DNA of 36,177 nucleotides, taken from IMG/VR virus record IMGVR_UViG_3300030098_002445, positions 1-36,177 of that record. One strand, 5' to 3'. The DNA comes from a virus. Position numbers and translations under genes: made by a program. Positions 25,532-32,342 of this stretch are shown piece by piece. Position 1 is the stretch's first letter; every line of letters starts with the position of its first letter. Below the pieces are notes generated by a model that had not been told where the DNA came from, did not search any database, and was given only the letters and a program-made list of their open reading frames with translations.

Positions 25532-25597
25532 CTAATCGCTATCGTTTAACATCCCTGCAATGGCTAAGACGATGACCAACATGATGACTTCTATCAT
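25532..25597 (-). CDS. Tiny membrane peptide, 21 aa
   Basis: The frame MIEVIMLVIVLAIAGMLNDS ends with one more Asp. It is nearly all a membrane span. Its ATG overlaps the preceding TGA (ATGA at 25597), and the operon terminator follows within 30 bp, which supports translation. It is too short for any family call. Confidence 0.45.
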   Translation of the reverse strand: MIEVIMLVIVLAIAGMLNDSD

Positions 25598-25764
25598 TTT
25601 GGCAATCCTTCCACGCCACAAGCTTCAAGGAATTTCTGTCGGTCAAAATGGCCATTAAACTGTGGCAACATCTTGGCAAATCTTAGGGCTACATTTTCTC
25701 TCTCAAATGTGTTGTCTATCTCTGCGATGGTTTCTGCGATAGCTTTAAAATGTTTACGGGTCAT
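25594..25764 (-). CDS. Small conserved phage protein, 56 aa
   Basis: The frame opens MTRKHFKAIAETIAEIDNTF and ends FDRQKFLEACGVEGLPK. The pattern of an N-terminal helix, an Asn/Arg centre and an FDR.KFL.ACGV ending is widespread in small phage proteins of unknown function. AGGAG lies 7 bases before the ATG at 25764. It is the fourth gene of the minus-strand operon. Confidence 0.8.
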   Translation of the reverse strand: MTRKHFKAIAETIAEIDNTFERENVALRFAKMLPQFNGHFDRQKFLEACGVEGLPK

Positions 25765-25787
25765 GGCTTTTTCTCCTCTTGGAATGG

Positions 25788-26189
25788 TTAGTTTGTGGCA
25801 TTCATAAAAAATTGTTCTGGGTCCGTTTCTTCCAAATTGTTTTTACACCATATAGCAAAAGCTTTTTCTAATGCTTCTCTTTTACCTCCATTTATTTTAG
25901 CCTCTATATATTCCAAACGATGTATCACCCCATCAACGTATTGACCTAATCTGTGAGCCTCTTTGTATATGGGCTTTTTGTCGATAAATAGTAAATCTTG
26001 GTAGACCCTACCGTCTGAGCCGATAGCCTCCATAGTATAAACTAATTCATTGGCAGGATCTTTAGACCTATTAAAAAAACTATTGTCGTTATTATAAGCA
26101 TGAACCTCCCAATCTGTTTTTTTCGCTGTCGTTCCCATTTCGCAAACTGCGTGAGTGGTGTGGGTGAATTTGTGGGTATCGTCAAACAT
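25788..26189 (-). CDS. Hypothetical protein, 133 aa
   Basis: I start it at the ATG at 26189 (MFDDTHKFTHTTHAVCEMGT) because GGGAG lies at correct spacing; the longer frame begins at a TTG at 26204 inside the ribosome site. A beta-rich N-terminal half (WEVHAYNNDNSFF and ELVYTMEAIGSDGRVYQDLL) is followed by a helical end (REALEKAFAIWCKNN). No family recognised. It is an early-type accessory gene beside a methyltransferase. Confidence 0.75.
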   Translation of the reverse strand: MFDDTHKFTHTTHAVCEMGTTAKKTDWEVHAYNNDNSFFNRSKDPANELVYTMEAIGSDGRVYQDLLFIDKKPIYKEAHRLGQYVDGVIHRLEYIEAKINGGKREALEKAFAIWCKNNLEETDPEQFFMNATN

Positions 26190-26190
26190 G

Positions 26191-26307
26191 TTAAAATCTC
26201 CCAATTATATAAATGGCAAATACACCACCTAAAAAATGAATAGCTAAAGCAACAGTCGAAACAACTATACATATATAGTCAATGATGTTTTTTAATTTGT
26301 CGTTCAT
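26191..26307 (-). CDS. Small single-span membrane protein, 38 aa
   Basis: The frame MNDKLKNIIDYICIVVSTVA continues LAIHFLGGVFAIYIIGRF, giving one membrane span from about residue 9 to 36. AGGAG lies at good spacing before the ATG, and the TAA is one base from the next ATG. Function unknown; superinfection exclusion is a common role for such peptides but is not shown here. Confidence 0.65.
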   Translation of the reverse strand: MNDKLKNIIDYICIVVSTVALAIHFLGGVFAIYIIGRF

Positions 26308-26345
26308 GTTGTCTTCTCCTATAGTGAGTAATGGTTTATGATACA

Positions 26346-26374
26346 AATATTATAAACTTTCTTTATACTGTCAA
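26346..26374 (-). promoter_or_regulatory. Probable promoter for the small-protein part of the minus operon
   Basis: TTGACA (26374-369, minus strand) overlaps the 3' end of the methyltransferase-like gene region. AATATT lies 17 bp downstream, and a better TATAAT at only 14 bp. The sequence resembles the other phage promoters here. Confidence 0.5.
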
Positions 26375-26377
26375 GCC

Positions 26378-27103
26378 TTATCTATTAGCGAGATAGGAAG
26401 CCTTAAAAAAGCCCCTTGGGCTAGCACTGCGAATCGTCTTAGTCTTCTCACTTTTACCCCCTAATTTTGCATGCTGTGTACTGTTGCCAAAACCCACACA
26501 TTCAACGGGGCAAGGCTTTGGCATTTTAAAGGTATCACTAGTCCAAAGACAAGTCTTTTTACTGTAGGCATCTTGGGGTGCTATGTAGTCGGGAAACTGT
26601 GGATGTTGTGCATCTTTTATATCAATGTATCCACCATACTGGTAAGGATGAAACGTATAGTCGGGTTTACGCCACAAAGTTGCCATAACCGAAACGGGAT
26701 TCTCTACGACATAAGGAATACCTAACTCATCGCATAAATGGGCTAACCATCTTGCAGGTCGTATAGCGTCAATCTGGAAATTTCGGTTTTCTTTTGCTTT
26801 ACTTTTAAACCAACGCGCACCACTGCAAGCCAAATCTGTGCATGGGAGAAAACAATAAACCAATTTTATATTTTCGCTATCGTCTGAAAGTATATCATAG
26901 ATGTTGTCGAAACTAAAAAGATCGGCATGGTGTGCAGTTATATTTTTGTGATGATGGCGAAAGCCTTTATTGTCAATATAGCCTTCTTTATGTGTTGATG
27001 GTTTCCAATGTTTAATGTCGTAGATGTGACAGTCATATCCATCATCTGCCCATGGTTGTACTGCGATTCCTGTGTAGTCGAATAGTGATATTACTTTTTT
27101 CAT
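26378..27103 (-). CDS. Cytosine DNA methyltransferase-like protein, 241 aa
   Basis: The protein begins MKKVISLFDYTGIAVQPWAD, a motif I-like start (LFDYTG in place of LFxGxG). It has FLPCTDLACSGARWF (around residue 87), like the PC motif IV of C5 methyltransferases, and IPYVVENPVSVMATLW (about 128-143), like motif VI (ENP). It is shorter than classic Dcm enzymes and lacks a clear target domain, a form common in phages. It could methylate the phage genome against restriction. An SD (GGAG) and promoter TTGACA-17-TTATAT lie upstream. A second, larger cytosine methyltransferase is encoded at 29321-30538. Confidence 0.75.
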   Translation of the reverse strand: MKKVISLFDYTGIAVQPWADDGYDCHIYDIKHWKPSTHKEGYIDNKGFRHHHKNITAHHADLFSFDNIYDILSDDSENIKLVYCFLPCTDLACSGARWFKSKAKENRNFQIDAIRPARWLAHLCDELGIPYVVENPVSVMATLWRKPDYTFHPYQYGGYIDIKDAQHPQFPDYIAPQDAYSKKTCLWTSDTFKMPKPCPVECVGFGNSTQHAKLGGKSEKTKTIRSASPRGFFKASYLANR

Positions 27104-27138
27104 GTTGTCTCCAATGGTTTAATTAAATGGTCTACAGA

Positions 27139-27167
27139 ATATAAAGGTAGTTTATATATCATGTCAA
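27139..27167 (-). promoter_or_regulatory. Sigma70 promoter for the minus-strand early operon
   Basis: TTGACA (27167-162) and TTATATT (27144-138) with a 17-bp spacer, minus strand, about 35 bp before the methyltransferase ATG. It closely resembles the rightward early promoter at 27421. Confidence 0.75.
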
Positions 27168-27280
27168 GCCTATGTACTGTTTTTTTTCGTTTTGTGTCTT
27201 TTTTTATAGTGTCGTATCTGATCCAATCAAAAAACAATCCTGACCAATTCCCAACAATAAAACAACTGTATTCAAACTCC

Positions 27281-27355
27281 GATTACGTTCCCGATTACAA
27301 TCCGGATTACGTCCTGGATTACGGCAGCATGGTGACCGATTACAATTCCGATTAC
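27281..27355 (+). repeat. Six GATTAC iterons at 12-bp spacing
   Basis: GATTAC starts at 27281, 27293, 27305, 27317, 27338 and 27350: steps of 12, 12, 12, 21 and 12 bp. Each is usually preceded by CC or CG. They lie between divergent early promoters, in a gene-free region. Iterons like these bind replication initiators or repressors. A 66-aa frame crosses them (27161-27361), but it overlaps the minus promoter and I do not accept it. Confidence 0.8.
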
Positions 27356-27362
27356 ATCTAGG

Positions 27363-27410
27363 ACCGGCCTCGAGGAATACCGGTAAATACTCGAGGCATT
27401 TATACCGGTG
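27363..27410 (+). promoter_or_regulatory. Paired operator-like sites CTCGAG and TACCGGT
   Basis: CTCGAG at 27369-374 and 27390-395 (21 bp apart, two helical turns). TACCGGTA at 27378-385 and TACCGGTG at 27403-410. The sites alternate, and they end 10 bp before the -35 of the early promoter, with an A/T tract between. They probably bind a repressor or activator. Confidence 0.6.
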
Positions 27411-27420
27411 AAAAAAATAT

Positions 27421-27449
27421 TTGACAGATCGTATAAACTGACATTATAT
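27421..27449 (+). promoter_or_regulatory. Main rightward early promoter
   Basis: TTGACA (27421-426), 17 bp, TTATAT (27444-449; or TATATT with 18 bp). An A-rich stretch lies just upstream. It drives the genes starting at 27493. Confidence 0.85.
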
Positions 27450-27492
27450 TCCTCTTACCATTTAGTCATTCATTCAAACTTGGAGGAACAGT

Positions 27493-27783
27493 ATGGTAGC
27501 CACACCACAGATTAAAGATCCGATTATAATTCCTACAATAGGTGAACCGGATTACGTATTTACAGACCGTGACCTTGCAAACCAGGCTCATTCAAATTGG
27601 GTTCATAATTGCACAGTCGATAATCTCTCCGGTGATTGGGATTACCCATTCCACGCAAAATTAATAGAAGTCGAAGGTGGATGGAAGTTGAACATCTACG
27701 AAACAGAGGACGGTAAAGAGTATTTTGTTTTTAACATCCCAAAAGATCTCGCTAAATGTATCTATCCAATGGAGACCGTATAA
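27493..27783 (+). CDS. First early protein, unknown, 96 aa
   Basis: GGAGG sits 8 bases before the ATG, the best ribosome site in the module, so the protein is probably made early and in quantity. It is acidic and Trp/Tyr-rich (VHNCTVDNLSGDWDYPFHAK, GGWKLNIYETEDGKEYFVFN) with likely beta strands and no known motif. Immediate-early phage proteins of this size often block host defences or polymerase, but nothing shows that here. Its stop overlaps the next start (TAATG). Confidence 0.8.
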   Translation: MVATPQIKDPIIIPTIGEPDYVFTDRDLANQAHSNWVHNCTVDNLSGDWDYPFHAKLIEVEGGWKLNIYETEDGKEYFVFNIPKDLAKCIYPMETV

Positions 27784-28124
27784 TGAAAACGTATAACGGT
27801 CACCGGAGTTATAGCGCATGGAATGTCGCACTATGGATCAGTAACGACTACGATCTATACCAGGACGTATATCAGCAGATCAAAATTGTCGGAGAAAATG
27901 CCTGTATGCCTTCACTGCGTATTCGTGACATTGGCTCCGGTGAAAGCCCTACCGAAGAACAGATCCAGGACATAATCAAAAACGTAACCGATACAGTCGC
28001 TGAAGGCTTGCTCAAGACATTTCCACGCACACCGGATGGGATCAAAACGAATAAACTAAACCTGTCATTAGCTATAGAGGATTTTGTAGAGGAAACCATA
28101 GAGGGGTATTTCAAAGAAGATTAA
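27783..28124 (+). CDS. Conserved phage protein of the NGxxSYxxWNVALWI type, 113 aa
   Basis: The start (MKTYNGHRSYSAWNVALWIS) matches a widespread phage and plasmid family that begins NGW.NYETWNV.LW, of unknown function. I use the ATG at 27783, which overlaps the previous stop, not one 27 bp upstream. The rest is helical and acidic (LSLAIEDFVEETIEGYFKED). It is coupled to the first early gene. Confidence 0.8.
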   Translation: MKTYNGHRSYSAWNVALWISNDYDLYQDVYQQIKIVGENACMPSLRIRDIGSGESPTEEQIQDIIKNVTDTVAEGLLKTFPRTPDGIKTNKLNLSLAIEDFVEETIEGYFKED

Positions 28125-28157
28125 TGCAGGTAAACCATTTAAAAGGAGAGTATCAAA

Positions 28158-28370
28158 ATGAAGGTCACATTAAAGTTGATGAAGCTGATGATTAAGTTGA
28201 CGAAGTTAATCTCAGGAGATCGCATAGATCAGGTAGTATTATTCGATGAGGTGCAACCACTCGCGTTTGACATCTTACATGATATGGCTGGAAATGACAG
28301 TAGCCGACACAAACTGTTAGCCAGGGAACTGCCTTGGGCGTTTAAACTCGTAAAACCACCACAATCATAA
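28158..28370 (+). CDS. Small hypothetical early protein, 70 aa
   Basis: AAAGGAGAG precedes the ATG at good spacing. The N-terminus (MKVTLKLMKLMIKLTKLISG) is an amphipathic Leu/Lys helix that could touch membrane or protein. The rest has no recognised motif. It may act as a small regulator or inhibitor; function unknown. Confidence 0.75.
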   Translation: MKVTLKLMKLMIKLTKLISGDRIDQVVLFDEVQPLAFDILHDMAGNDSSRHKLLARELPWAFKLVKPPQS

Positions 28371-28386
28371 TCATAGGAGAATAGTT

Positions 28387-28899
28387 ATGAAGGCCGGATC
28401 AGAAGAGCAGAGAAAAGTGTTGTTGATTAAGGATAGGCGAAAGCTAAAAGAGCTAAAGAAAAAGTATAAACGATTAGAAGAGGATCAGAAGAAACATCGC
28501 TATGCTGTAGGACGTTGGGCGCAAGTGTCTTACGAAGAAGAGTGGGCATGGGAAACTTTTCAGCACAATGAACAACCTAACCCTCAGACCAGGATGTATA
28601 TGCGTTGGTCATTGCAGAATGGCAATTTCTCACTTGAACTCCATCACGGAGAATTGAAGGCCGTAGTAGATACCTATCACAATAGTTATTACGCAGAGGA
28701 TGGCGTGAGAGACCATCTTCCGGCTTGTAATCTGACAAGTTTTATTATTGAGGATGCGGACGAGTTTTTTGCCGATATGCCATGGCTGGTCAAACAGCGT
28801 CAAGAATACAAAAGATTGATCAAATTAGATTGGCCACTGAGAAAAGAAATGATGAAGGTTGAGACACGTATTGGCGAGAACAAAAAACCTATCAAGTAA
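28387..28899 (+). CDS. Hypothetical early protein with N-terminal coiled coil, 170 aa
   Basis: Residues about 5-40 are a Lys/Glu-rich coiled coil (IKDRRKLKELKKKYKRLEED). A globular part rich in Trp and Tyr follows, including RMYMRWSLQNGNFSLELHHG, and a charged helix closes the protein. AGGAG precedes the ATG. No family is recognised. A terminator-like hairpin follows directly. Confidence 0.75.
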   Translation: MKAGSEEQRKVLLIKDRRKLKELKKKYKRLEEDQKKHRYAVGRWAQVSYEEEWAWETFQHNEQPNPQTRMYMRWSLQNGNFSLELHHGELKAVVDTYHNSYYAEDGVRDHLPACNLTSFIIEDADEFFADMPWLVKQRQEYKRLIKLDWPLRKEMMKVETRIGENKKPIK

Positions 28900-28907
28900 A
28901 CCCTACG

Positions 28908-28938
28908 GCCTCTCACACGATTATGTGTGGGGGGCTTT
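28908..28938 (+). terminator. Intra-operon terminator or attenuator
   Basis: An 11-bp stem (28908-918 with 28925-935, two G-U pairs) with a 6-base loop is followed by TTTACTTTT. It lies between the 170-aa gene and the next early gene, so it could lower expression of everything downstream. Confidence 0.7.
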
Positions 28939-28956
28939 ACTTTTATGGAGACAGAA

Positions 28957-29331
28957 ATGATAACAGTATATATAGTAAAAGATTTGCCTTCTGGTAATTT
29001 TTACACGATATCAGCCCACGACCGTCACCGGATAGATCAACGCATACAGCGATTAGGTGATGACCGTGAGGTAGGTAGCACTTATCAATGGTACGATCAT
29101 GGGACGGATGTAGATTGGGACACCTTGATCTACGCCAGGATTGAATTAGGGAAAGACGGGATGATTGTCGAATATGACAGACTTGAAGAGGATCTAAAAA
29201 TGATTACCCCACATCCATTCATCCCAGAACTGAGTTCGAGTGCGATTAAATTTTGGTTGGCATGGGAAAAAGATAATGCCGATTGGGGTTATTTAGAGGA
29301 AGGCGATGAGGGTTTTATCAATGAAGAGTAA
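28957..29331 (+). CDS. Hypothetical acidic protein, 124 aa
   Basis: I place the start at the ATG at 28957 because GGAGA lies six bases upstream; earlier in-frame starts (a GTG at 28927 and ATG at 28945) fall in or next to the terminator hairpin. The protein starts MITVYIVKDLPSGNFYTISA and is acidic throughout (WDTLIYARIELGKDGMIVEY). No motif recognised. It overlaps the start of the methyltransferase gene. Confidence 0.75.
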   Translation: MITVYIVKDLPSGNFYTISAHDRHRIDQRIQRLGDDREVGSTYQWYDHGTDVDWDTLIYARIELGKDGMIVEYDRLEEDLKMITPHPFIPELSSSAIKFWLAWEKDNADWGYLEEGDEGFINEE

Positions 29332-30538
29332 ACTTGCTTATTATAACGACATTGATCCCGTAGCTTGTGCGGTAGTAGAAAAAATGATTGAGGCTGACCT
29401 GATACCTGACGGAAATGTGGAATGTAAATCCATCACGGACATTGAACCGGAGGATATTTCTGATTACGGTGCTGTGCATATGTTTTGTGGTATTGGTCTG
29501 TGGCCTCTGGCATTACGTCAGGCTGGATGGCCTGATCCATCTGAAGGAATACCCAATAGTCAGGTTTGGACGGGATCTCCACCTTGTCAGCCGTTTTCAG
29601 TAGCATCCACCTCTAAATTAGGATTTAATGATGAACGACATCTCAGCCCACAGTTTGAACGACTCATCAAAGCAGTTAACCCTACAACAGTGTATTTTGA
29701 GCAAGTATCTGGAGCGTCAGGAAAAACTTGGTTCTCCGCTTTACAGGAGTCGCTTGAAGGAAAATACAGTACAATCGGGATCAGTAGTGGAGCTTGTACA
29801 GTCGGCAGTCCGATGCTCAGAAAACGCATCTACGGAGTTGCGGACAGACTCATGGCAGACTGCGAGGAGATCGGACGGCAGTGGTGGGCCAGCCCCAGTG
29901 CGGATAGTGAAAGACAGAGCCGTAAGGTTCTCCAAGACGGACGGACAAAACTACGGCTTAAAACTGGCAGACCAAGCGAGATTGATAGATGCGAACGAGG
30001 ATTCACCGATCCAAGCAGGGTGGGCGAGTCCACTACACTCAGACAAGAAAAACTCCAGACGGACAACGACAGAAGACGAGAAGTGGAACGATCCGAATCA
30101 CCGTCTAAGGTCAGCACATACTCTGTTGGACGTAGCGACACTGGCAGGGGCGAAGAAAACATGGACAACGCCAACAACAAAAAACCAAGAACAGGGCCAA
30201 GCGTTCTGGAACGAGGCAGAGAGGACGGAGAAACGCAAGGGTATCAACCTATTAAAGCAGGTAGCGAGGACGGTGACAGACCAACCCCACATTATCACAA
30301 CTTCTGGGCAAATCCAGACTATATCTACTGTAGGGACGGATACTACAGACCCATCCGCTCTGGCGGTGGGGCTGAATCCGCAACTTTCTGCTTACTTAAT
30401 GGGTATCCCGGACGCAGTGCTTCATTGCGTCTCCTTGGTAACGGCATCGTTGTCCCACAGGCGCAAGCGTTCATTGAGTCGCACATCGAAGCCAAAATAG
30501 AAATGGAGAAAATCAATGACAGCAATAACACAGATTAG
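29321..30538 (+). CDS. C5-cytosine DNA methyltransferase, circularly permuted type, 405 aa
   Basis: Key motifs: FCGIGLWPLAL (motif I), GSPPCQPFSVA (motif IV with catalytic Cys89), FEQV (motif VI position), RKRIYGVA (motif VIII) and LRLLGNGIVVPQAQAFI near the end (motifs IX-X). The motif II-like segment YNDIDPVACAVVEKMI comes before motif I, as in a permuted family common in phages. Residue numbers are from the ATG at 29321, which overlaps the previous stop; an ATG at 29306 is also possible. Methylation of the phage DNA against host restriction is the likely role. The region 29628-30500 is also open in the +1 frame (see separate entry). Confidence 0.88.
   Translation: MKSKLAYYNDIDPVACAVVEKMIEADLIPDGNVECKSITDIEPEDISDYGAVHMFCGIGLWPLALRQAGWPDPSEGIPNSQVWTGSPPCQPFSVASTSKLGFNDERHLSPQFERLIKAVNPTTVYFEQVSGASGKTWFSALQESLEGKYSTIGISSGACTVGSPMLRKRIYGVADRLMADCEEIGRQWWASPSADSERQSRKVLQDGRTKLRLKTGRPSEIDRCERGFTDPSRVGESTTLRQEKLQTDNDRRREVERSESPSKVSTYSVGRSDTGRGEENMDNANNKKPRTGPSVLERGREDGETQGYQPIKAGSEDGDRPTPHYHNFWANPDYIYCRDGYYRPIRSGGGAESATFCLLNGYPGRSASLRLLGNGIVVPQAQAFIESHIEAKIEMEKINDSNNTD
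29628..30500 (+). other. Long alternative frame inside the methyltransferase, 290 codons
   Basis: This +1 frame is open for 873 bases inside the methyltransferase. It encodes peptides typical of the variable part of phage Dcm proteins: GWASPLHSD, KTWTTPTTKN, then TTSGQ and LNPQLSAYLMGIPDAV near the end. The main frame has equally family-like text at both ends, so neither frame is obviously noise. It may be a dual-coding gene, two compensating frameshifts, or a relic. I see no convincing ribosome site for its ATG pair at 29628. Confidence 0.5.
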
Positions 30539-31418
30539 CCCTGCTCAGTGTGAGCTACAGTCGTTTTTGAACTCTCAGGTCAGCCAAGCTACGGCTACGG
30601 CGTACAGGTCTGATCTGGTGGAGTTTTTTGGAACTCAGATAGTCATAGCCGATCAGATACGTGAGGTGACTACTGAGGACATAGAGGACTTTCGGAACCG
30701 ATTGGTTGAACAACAGGTAAAACCCAACACGATAAATCGTAAGCTGACCTCACTGCGTTCTTTTTTTAAACGGTGTGTAGGTCTGCGTATCCTGGACCAT
30801 AGCCCTACAGAGCTTGTAAAAGGCTTTAAGACCAGTAAAACTGCTGTAGGCAGGGCGATAGATACGGAGATTCTCGAGACTATCCTCGAGGACGCAAAAA
30901 ATAAAAGCGACCCGTATATGTCGGCTCGGGATGTAGCCTTGATTACCGTTTTGTTGTTTGCAGGGCTGAGACGGTCAGAAGCATCTAATATGCAGTGGTC
31001 GCATATCATCAGCGATGGTGGATTCGATGTGTTGATATTGCCGGATACAAAGTCCGGTATGCAACAGCATGTCAAACTGGCCAAACGTGCCAAGGATGCG
31101 CTTGATAGATTGCGTGAGTATACGCACCCTGATGACACGTACGTCTTTACGAGTCTGAGTAAACATCAGCGATATGGCGATCAGTTACGGCCAGATTCGA
31201 TTAACCGGATACTAAAAAAGTATGGTAGGGATGCCGGAGTAAATTTGTCAGCACACTCGTTTAGGCATACCTGTTGCACCTTAGCACTTGAAGGTGGAGC
31301 TACAGTCCAACAGGCTCAGGCACACCTACGACACGCAGACATAGAAACAACTATGAGATATTACGAGGATCGAAACAAATTAGAAGACAACGCAACCGAT
31401 TACATACTAAAGGATTGA
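30516..31418 (+). CDS. int: Tyrosine recombinase / integrase, 300 aa
   Basis: All catalytic residues are visible: Arg152 (FAGLRRSEA), Lys179 (DTKSG), His247 and Arg250 (AHSFRHT), His273 (LRHAD) and Tyr282/283 (MRYYED). The N-terminal SAM-like domain (about 10-90, including TATAYRSDLVEFF and NTINRKLTSLRSFF) is XerC/D-like. Its size matches that group. It would integrate the genome or resolve dimers. The start overlaps the methyltransferase end by 23 bp. No attachment site was found nearby. Confidence 0.93.
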   Translation: MTAITQISPAQCELQSFLNSQVSQATATAYRSDLVEFFGTQIVIADQIREVTTEDIEDFRNRLVEQQVKPNTINRKLTSLRSFFKRCVGLRILDHSPTELVKGFKTSKTAVGRAIDTEILETILEDAKNKSDPYMSARDVALITVLLFAGLRRSEASNMQWSHIISDGGFDVLILPDTKSGMQQHVKLAKRAKDALDRLREYTHPDDTYVFTSLSKHQRYGDQLRPDSINRILKKYGRDAGVNLSAHSFRHTCCTLALEGGATVQQAQAHLRHADIETTMRYYEDRNKLEDNATDYILKD

Positions 31419-31420
31419 TT

Positions 31421-31705
31421 ATGGATAATGATAGGGGGCTACGCATTAAAGAAGTGCGTAACCGTATGGGAATGACCCAAACACAATTTGGAAATTTGAT
31501 TGGATTAACGCAGCCTTCAATGGCCTACATTGAAACGGGTGCAAACAAGCCGTCAGATAAAATTTGTCGATTTGTAGAGTTGATTGGATTGTGTTTTGAT
31601 CTTGTGAATGCAGAGAGAATAAAAAAGGGCAAGATACATCCAAGAAGCTATTGCAAAAAAATTGAGCGTTTCATATATTCTAAATATTCCTCTATGGATG
31701 ATTAA
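31421..31705 (+). CDS. XRE-family helix-turn-helix regulator, 94 aa
   Basis: Residues about 8-60 form an XRE helix-turn-helix (MGMTQTQFGNLIGLTQPSMA followed by YIETGANKPSD). I start at the ATG at 31421; the longer frame begins at TTG. The C-terminus is basic. It lies directly after the integrase and before a strong terminator, so it could control lysogeny or integrase expression, or bind the operator sites at 27363-27410. Targets are unknown. Confidence 0.85.
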   Translation: MDNDRGLRIKEVRNRMGMTQTQFGNLIGLTQPSMAYIETGANKPSDKICRFVELIGLCFDLVNAERIKKGKIHPRSYCKKIERFIYSKYSSMDD

Positions 31706-31712
31706 ATGGTTG

Positions 31713-31753
31713 ACGGTCAGCAGAGATGGCACCCTCTGTTGGCCGTTTTTTTT
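31713..31753 (+). terminator. Strong rho-independent terminator
   Basis: A 13-bp stem (31713-725 with 31734-746, with two G-U pairs) and an 8-base loop are followed by eight T (31746-753). It ends the integrase-regulator transcript. Confidence 0.9.
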
Positions 31754-31770
31754 CTGGAGAGAAAATTAAA

Positions 31771-31869
31771 TTGAAACTCGATGACCTACAAAAATGGATT
31801 TTACTCGTAGCAGTATTATATATTTTCACAACCCTTCTAATCCCGTTTCTAAAGGAGATGTTAAAATGA
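31771..31869 (+). CDS. Small membrane peptide with TTG start, 32 aa
   Basis: GGAGAG precedes a TTG at 31771. The peptide begins MKLDDLQKWILLVAVLYIFT and ends LIPFLKEMLK, one membrane span. Its TGA overlaps the next ATG (ATGA at 31866), and the SD of that next gene lies within it. Coupling supports it, but the unusual start lowers confidence. Confidence 0.5.
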   Translation: MKLDDLQKWILLVAVLYIFTTLLIPFLKEMLK

Positions 31870-32342
31870 ATGATTCACCAACAATGGAATACCCACCTAC
31901 CATTAAATGGGTTCCTGGCATCAAAAGCATTACGCACGGAGAGGACGCTAAGGGCCGACCTCAGTTGCTTTTACCCGATAATCAGTATATCAGTGTCCAT
32001 TTCCCGTGGGGCGATTTCCAAGAACTAAACAATCAATGGGGCGTAAGCTACAAATTTAACGTCAACATTGACAATCAAAGATACACGATGTTTGCTGACA
32101 AGAAACTATATCAGGCTATTTTTGATTACGGTATTCGCGAAAATCAAACCATCCAGATCAAACGAACGATGACTGATTTTGAGAAAAATGGTGAGGCTCG
32201 TAAGTATAAAACCTATGACTTGATTCCACCGGAAGGCGAACAGAAGCCTACAGGCGAGGCTACTCCGACCCAAGAAGATTCAGTAGATAACTTTATTAAA
32301 AGCGAAGAAGGTTCAGACGATTTGCTTGGGGGTGATTTATAA
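31866..32342 (+). CDS. Putative ssDNA-binding protein (OB-fold-like), 158 aa
   Basis: AAAGGAGA lies at proper spacing before the ATG at 31866. The core (about residues 40-115, NNQWGVSYKFNVNIDNQRYT to NQTIQIKRTMTDFEKNG) alternates strands like an OB fold with aromatic residues. The C-terminus is acidic and ends DDLLGGDL, as in SSB proteins whose acid tail recruits partners. The next gene encodes a similar protein. The call is by pattern only. Confidence 0.6.
   Translation: MNDSPTMEYPPTIKWVPGIKSITHGEDAKGRPQLLLPDNQYISVHFPWGDFQELNNQWGVSYKFNVNIDNQRYTMFADKKLYQAIFDYGIRENQTIQIKRTMTDFEKNGEARKYKTYDLIPPEGEQKPTGEATPTQEDSVDNFIKSEEGSDDLLGGDL

Noticed and set aside
27281-27355. CRISPR-like array
   Set aside because: The repeats are only six bases at 12-bp spacing with no unique spacers, so this is an iteron array and not a CRISPR.
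27161-27361. 66-aa frame with repeated Asp-Tyr near its end
   Set aside because: It starts inside the -35 of the opposing promoter. The Asp-Tyr repeats simply reflect the 12-bp GATTAC iterons being a multiple of three.
29830-30180. Minus-strand frames of 116 aa and others opposite the methyltransferase
   Set aside because: The sequence is poor in stop codons in several frames here. The peptides are Ser/Leu/Arg-rich and have no family look or ribosome sites.
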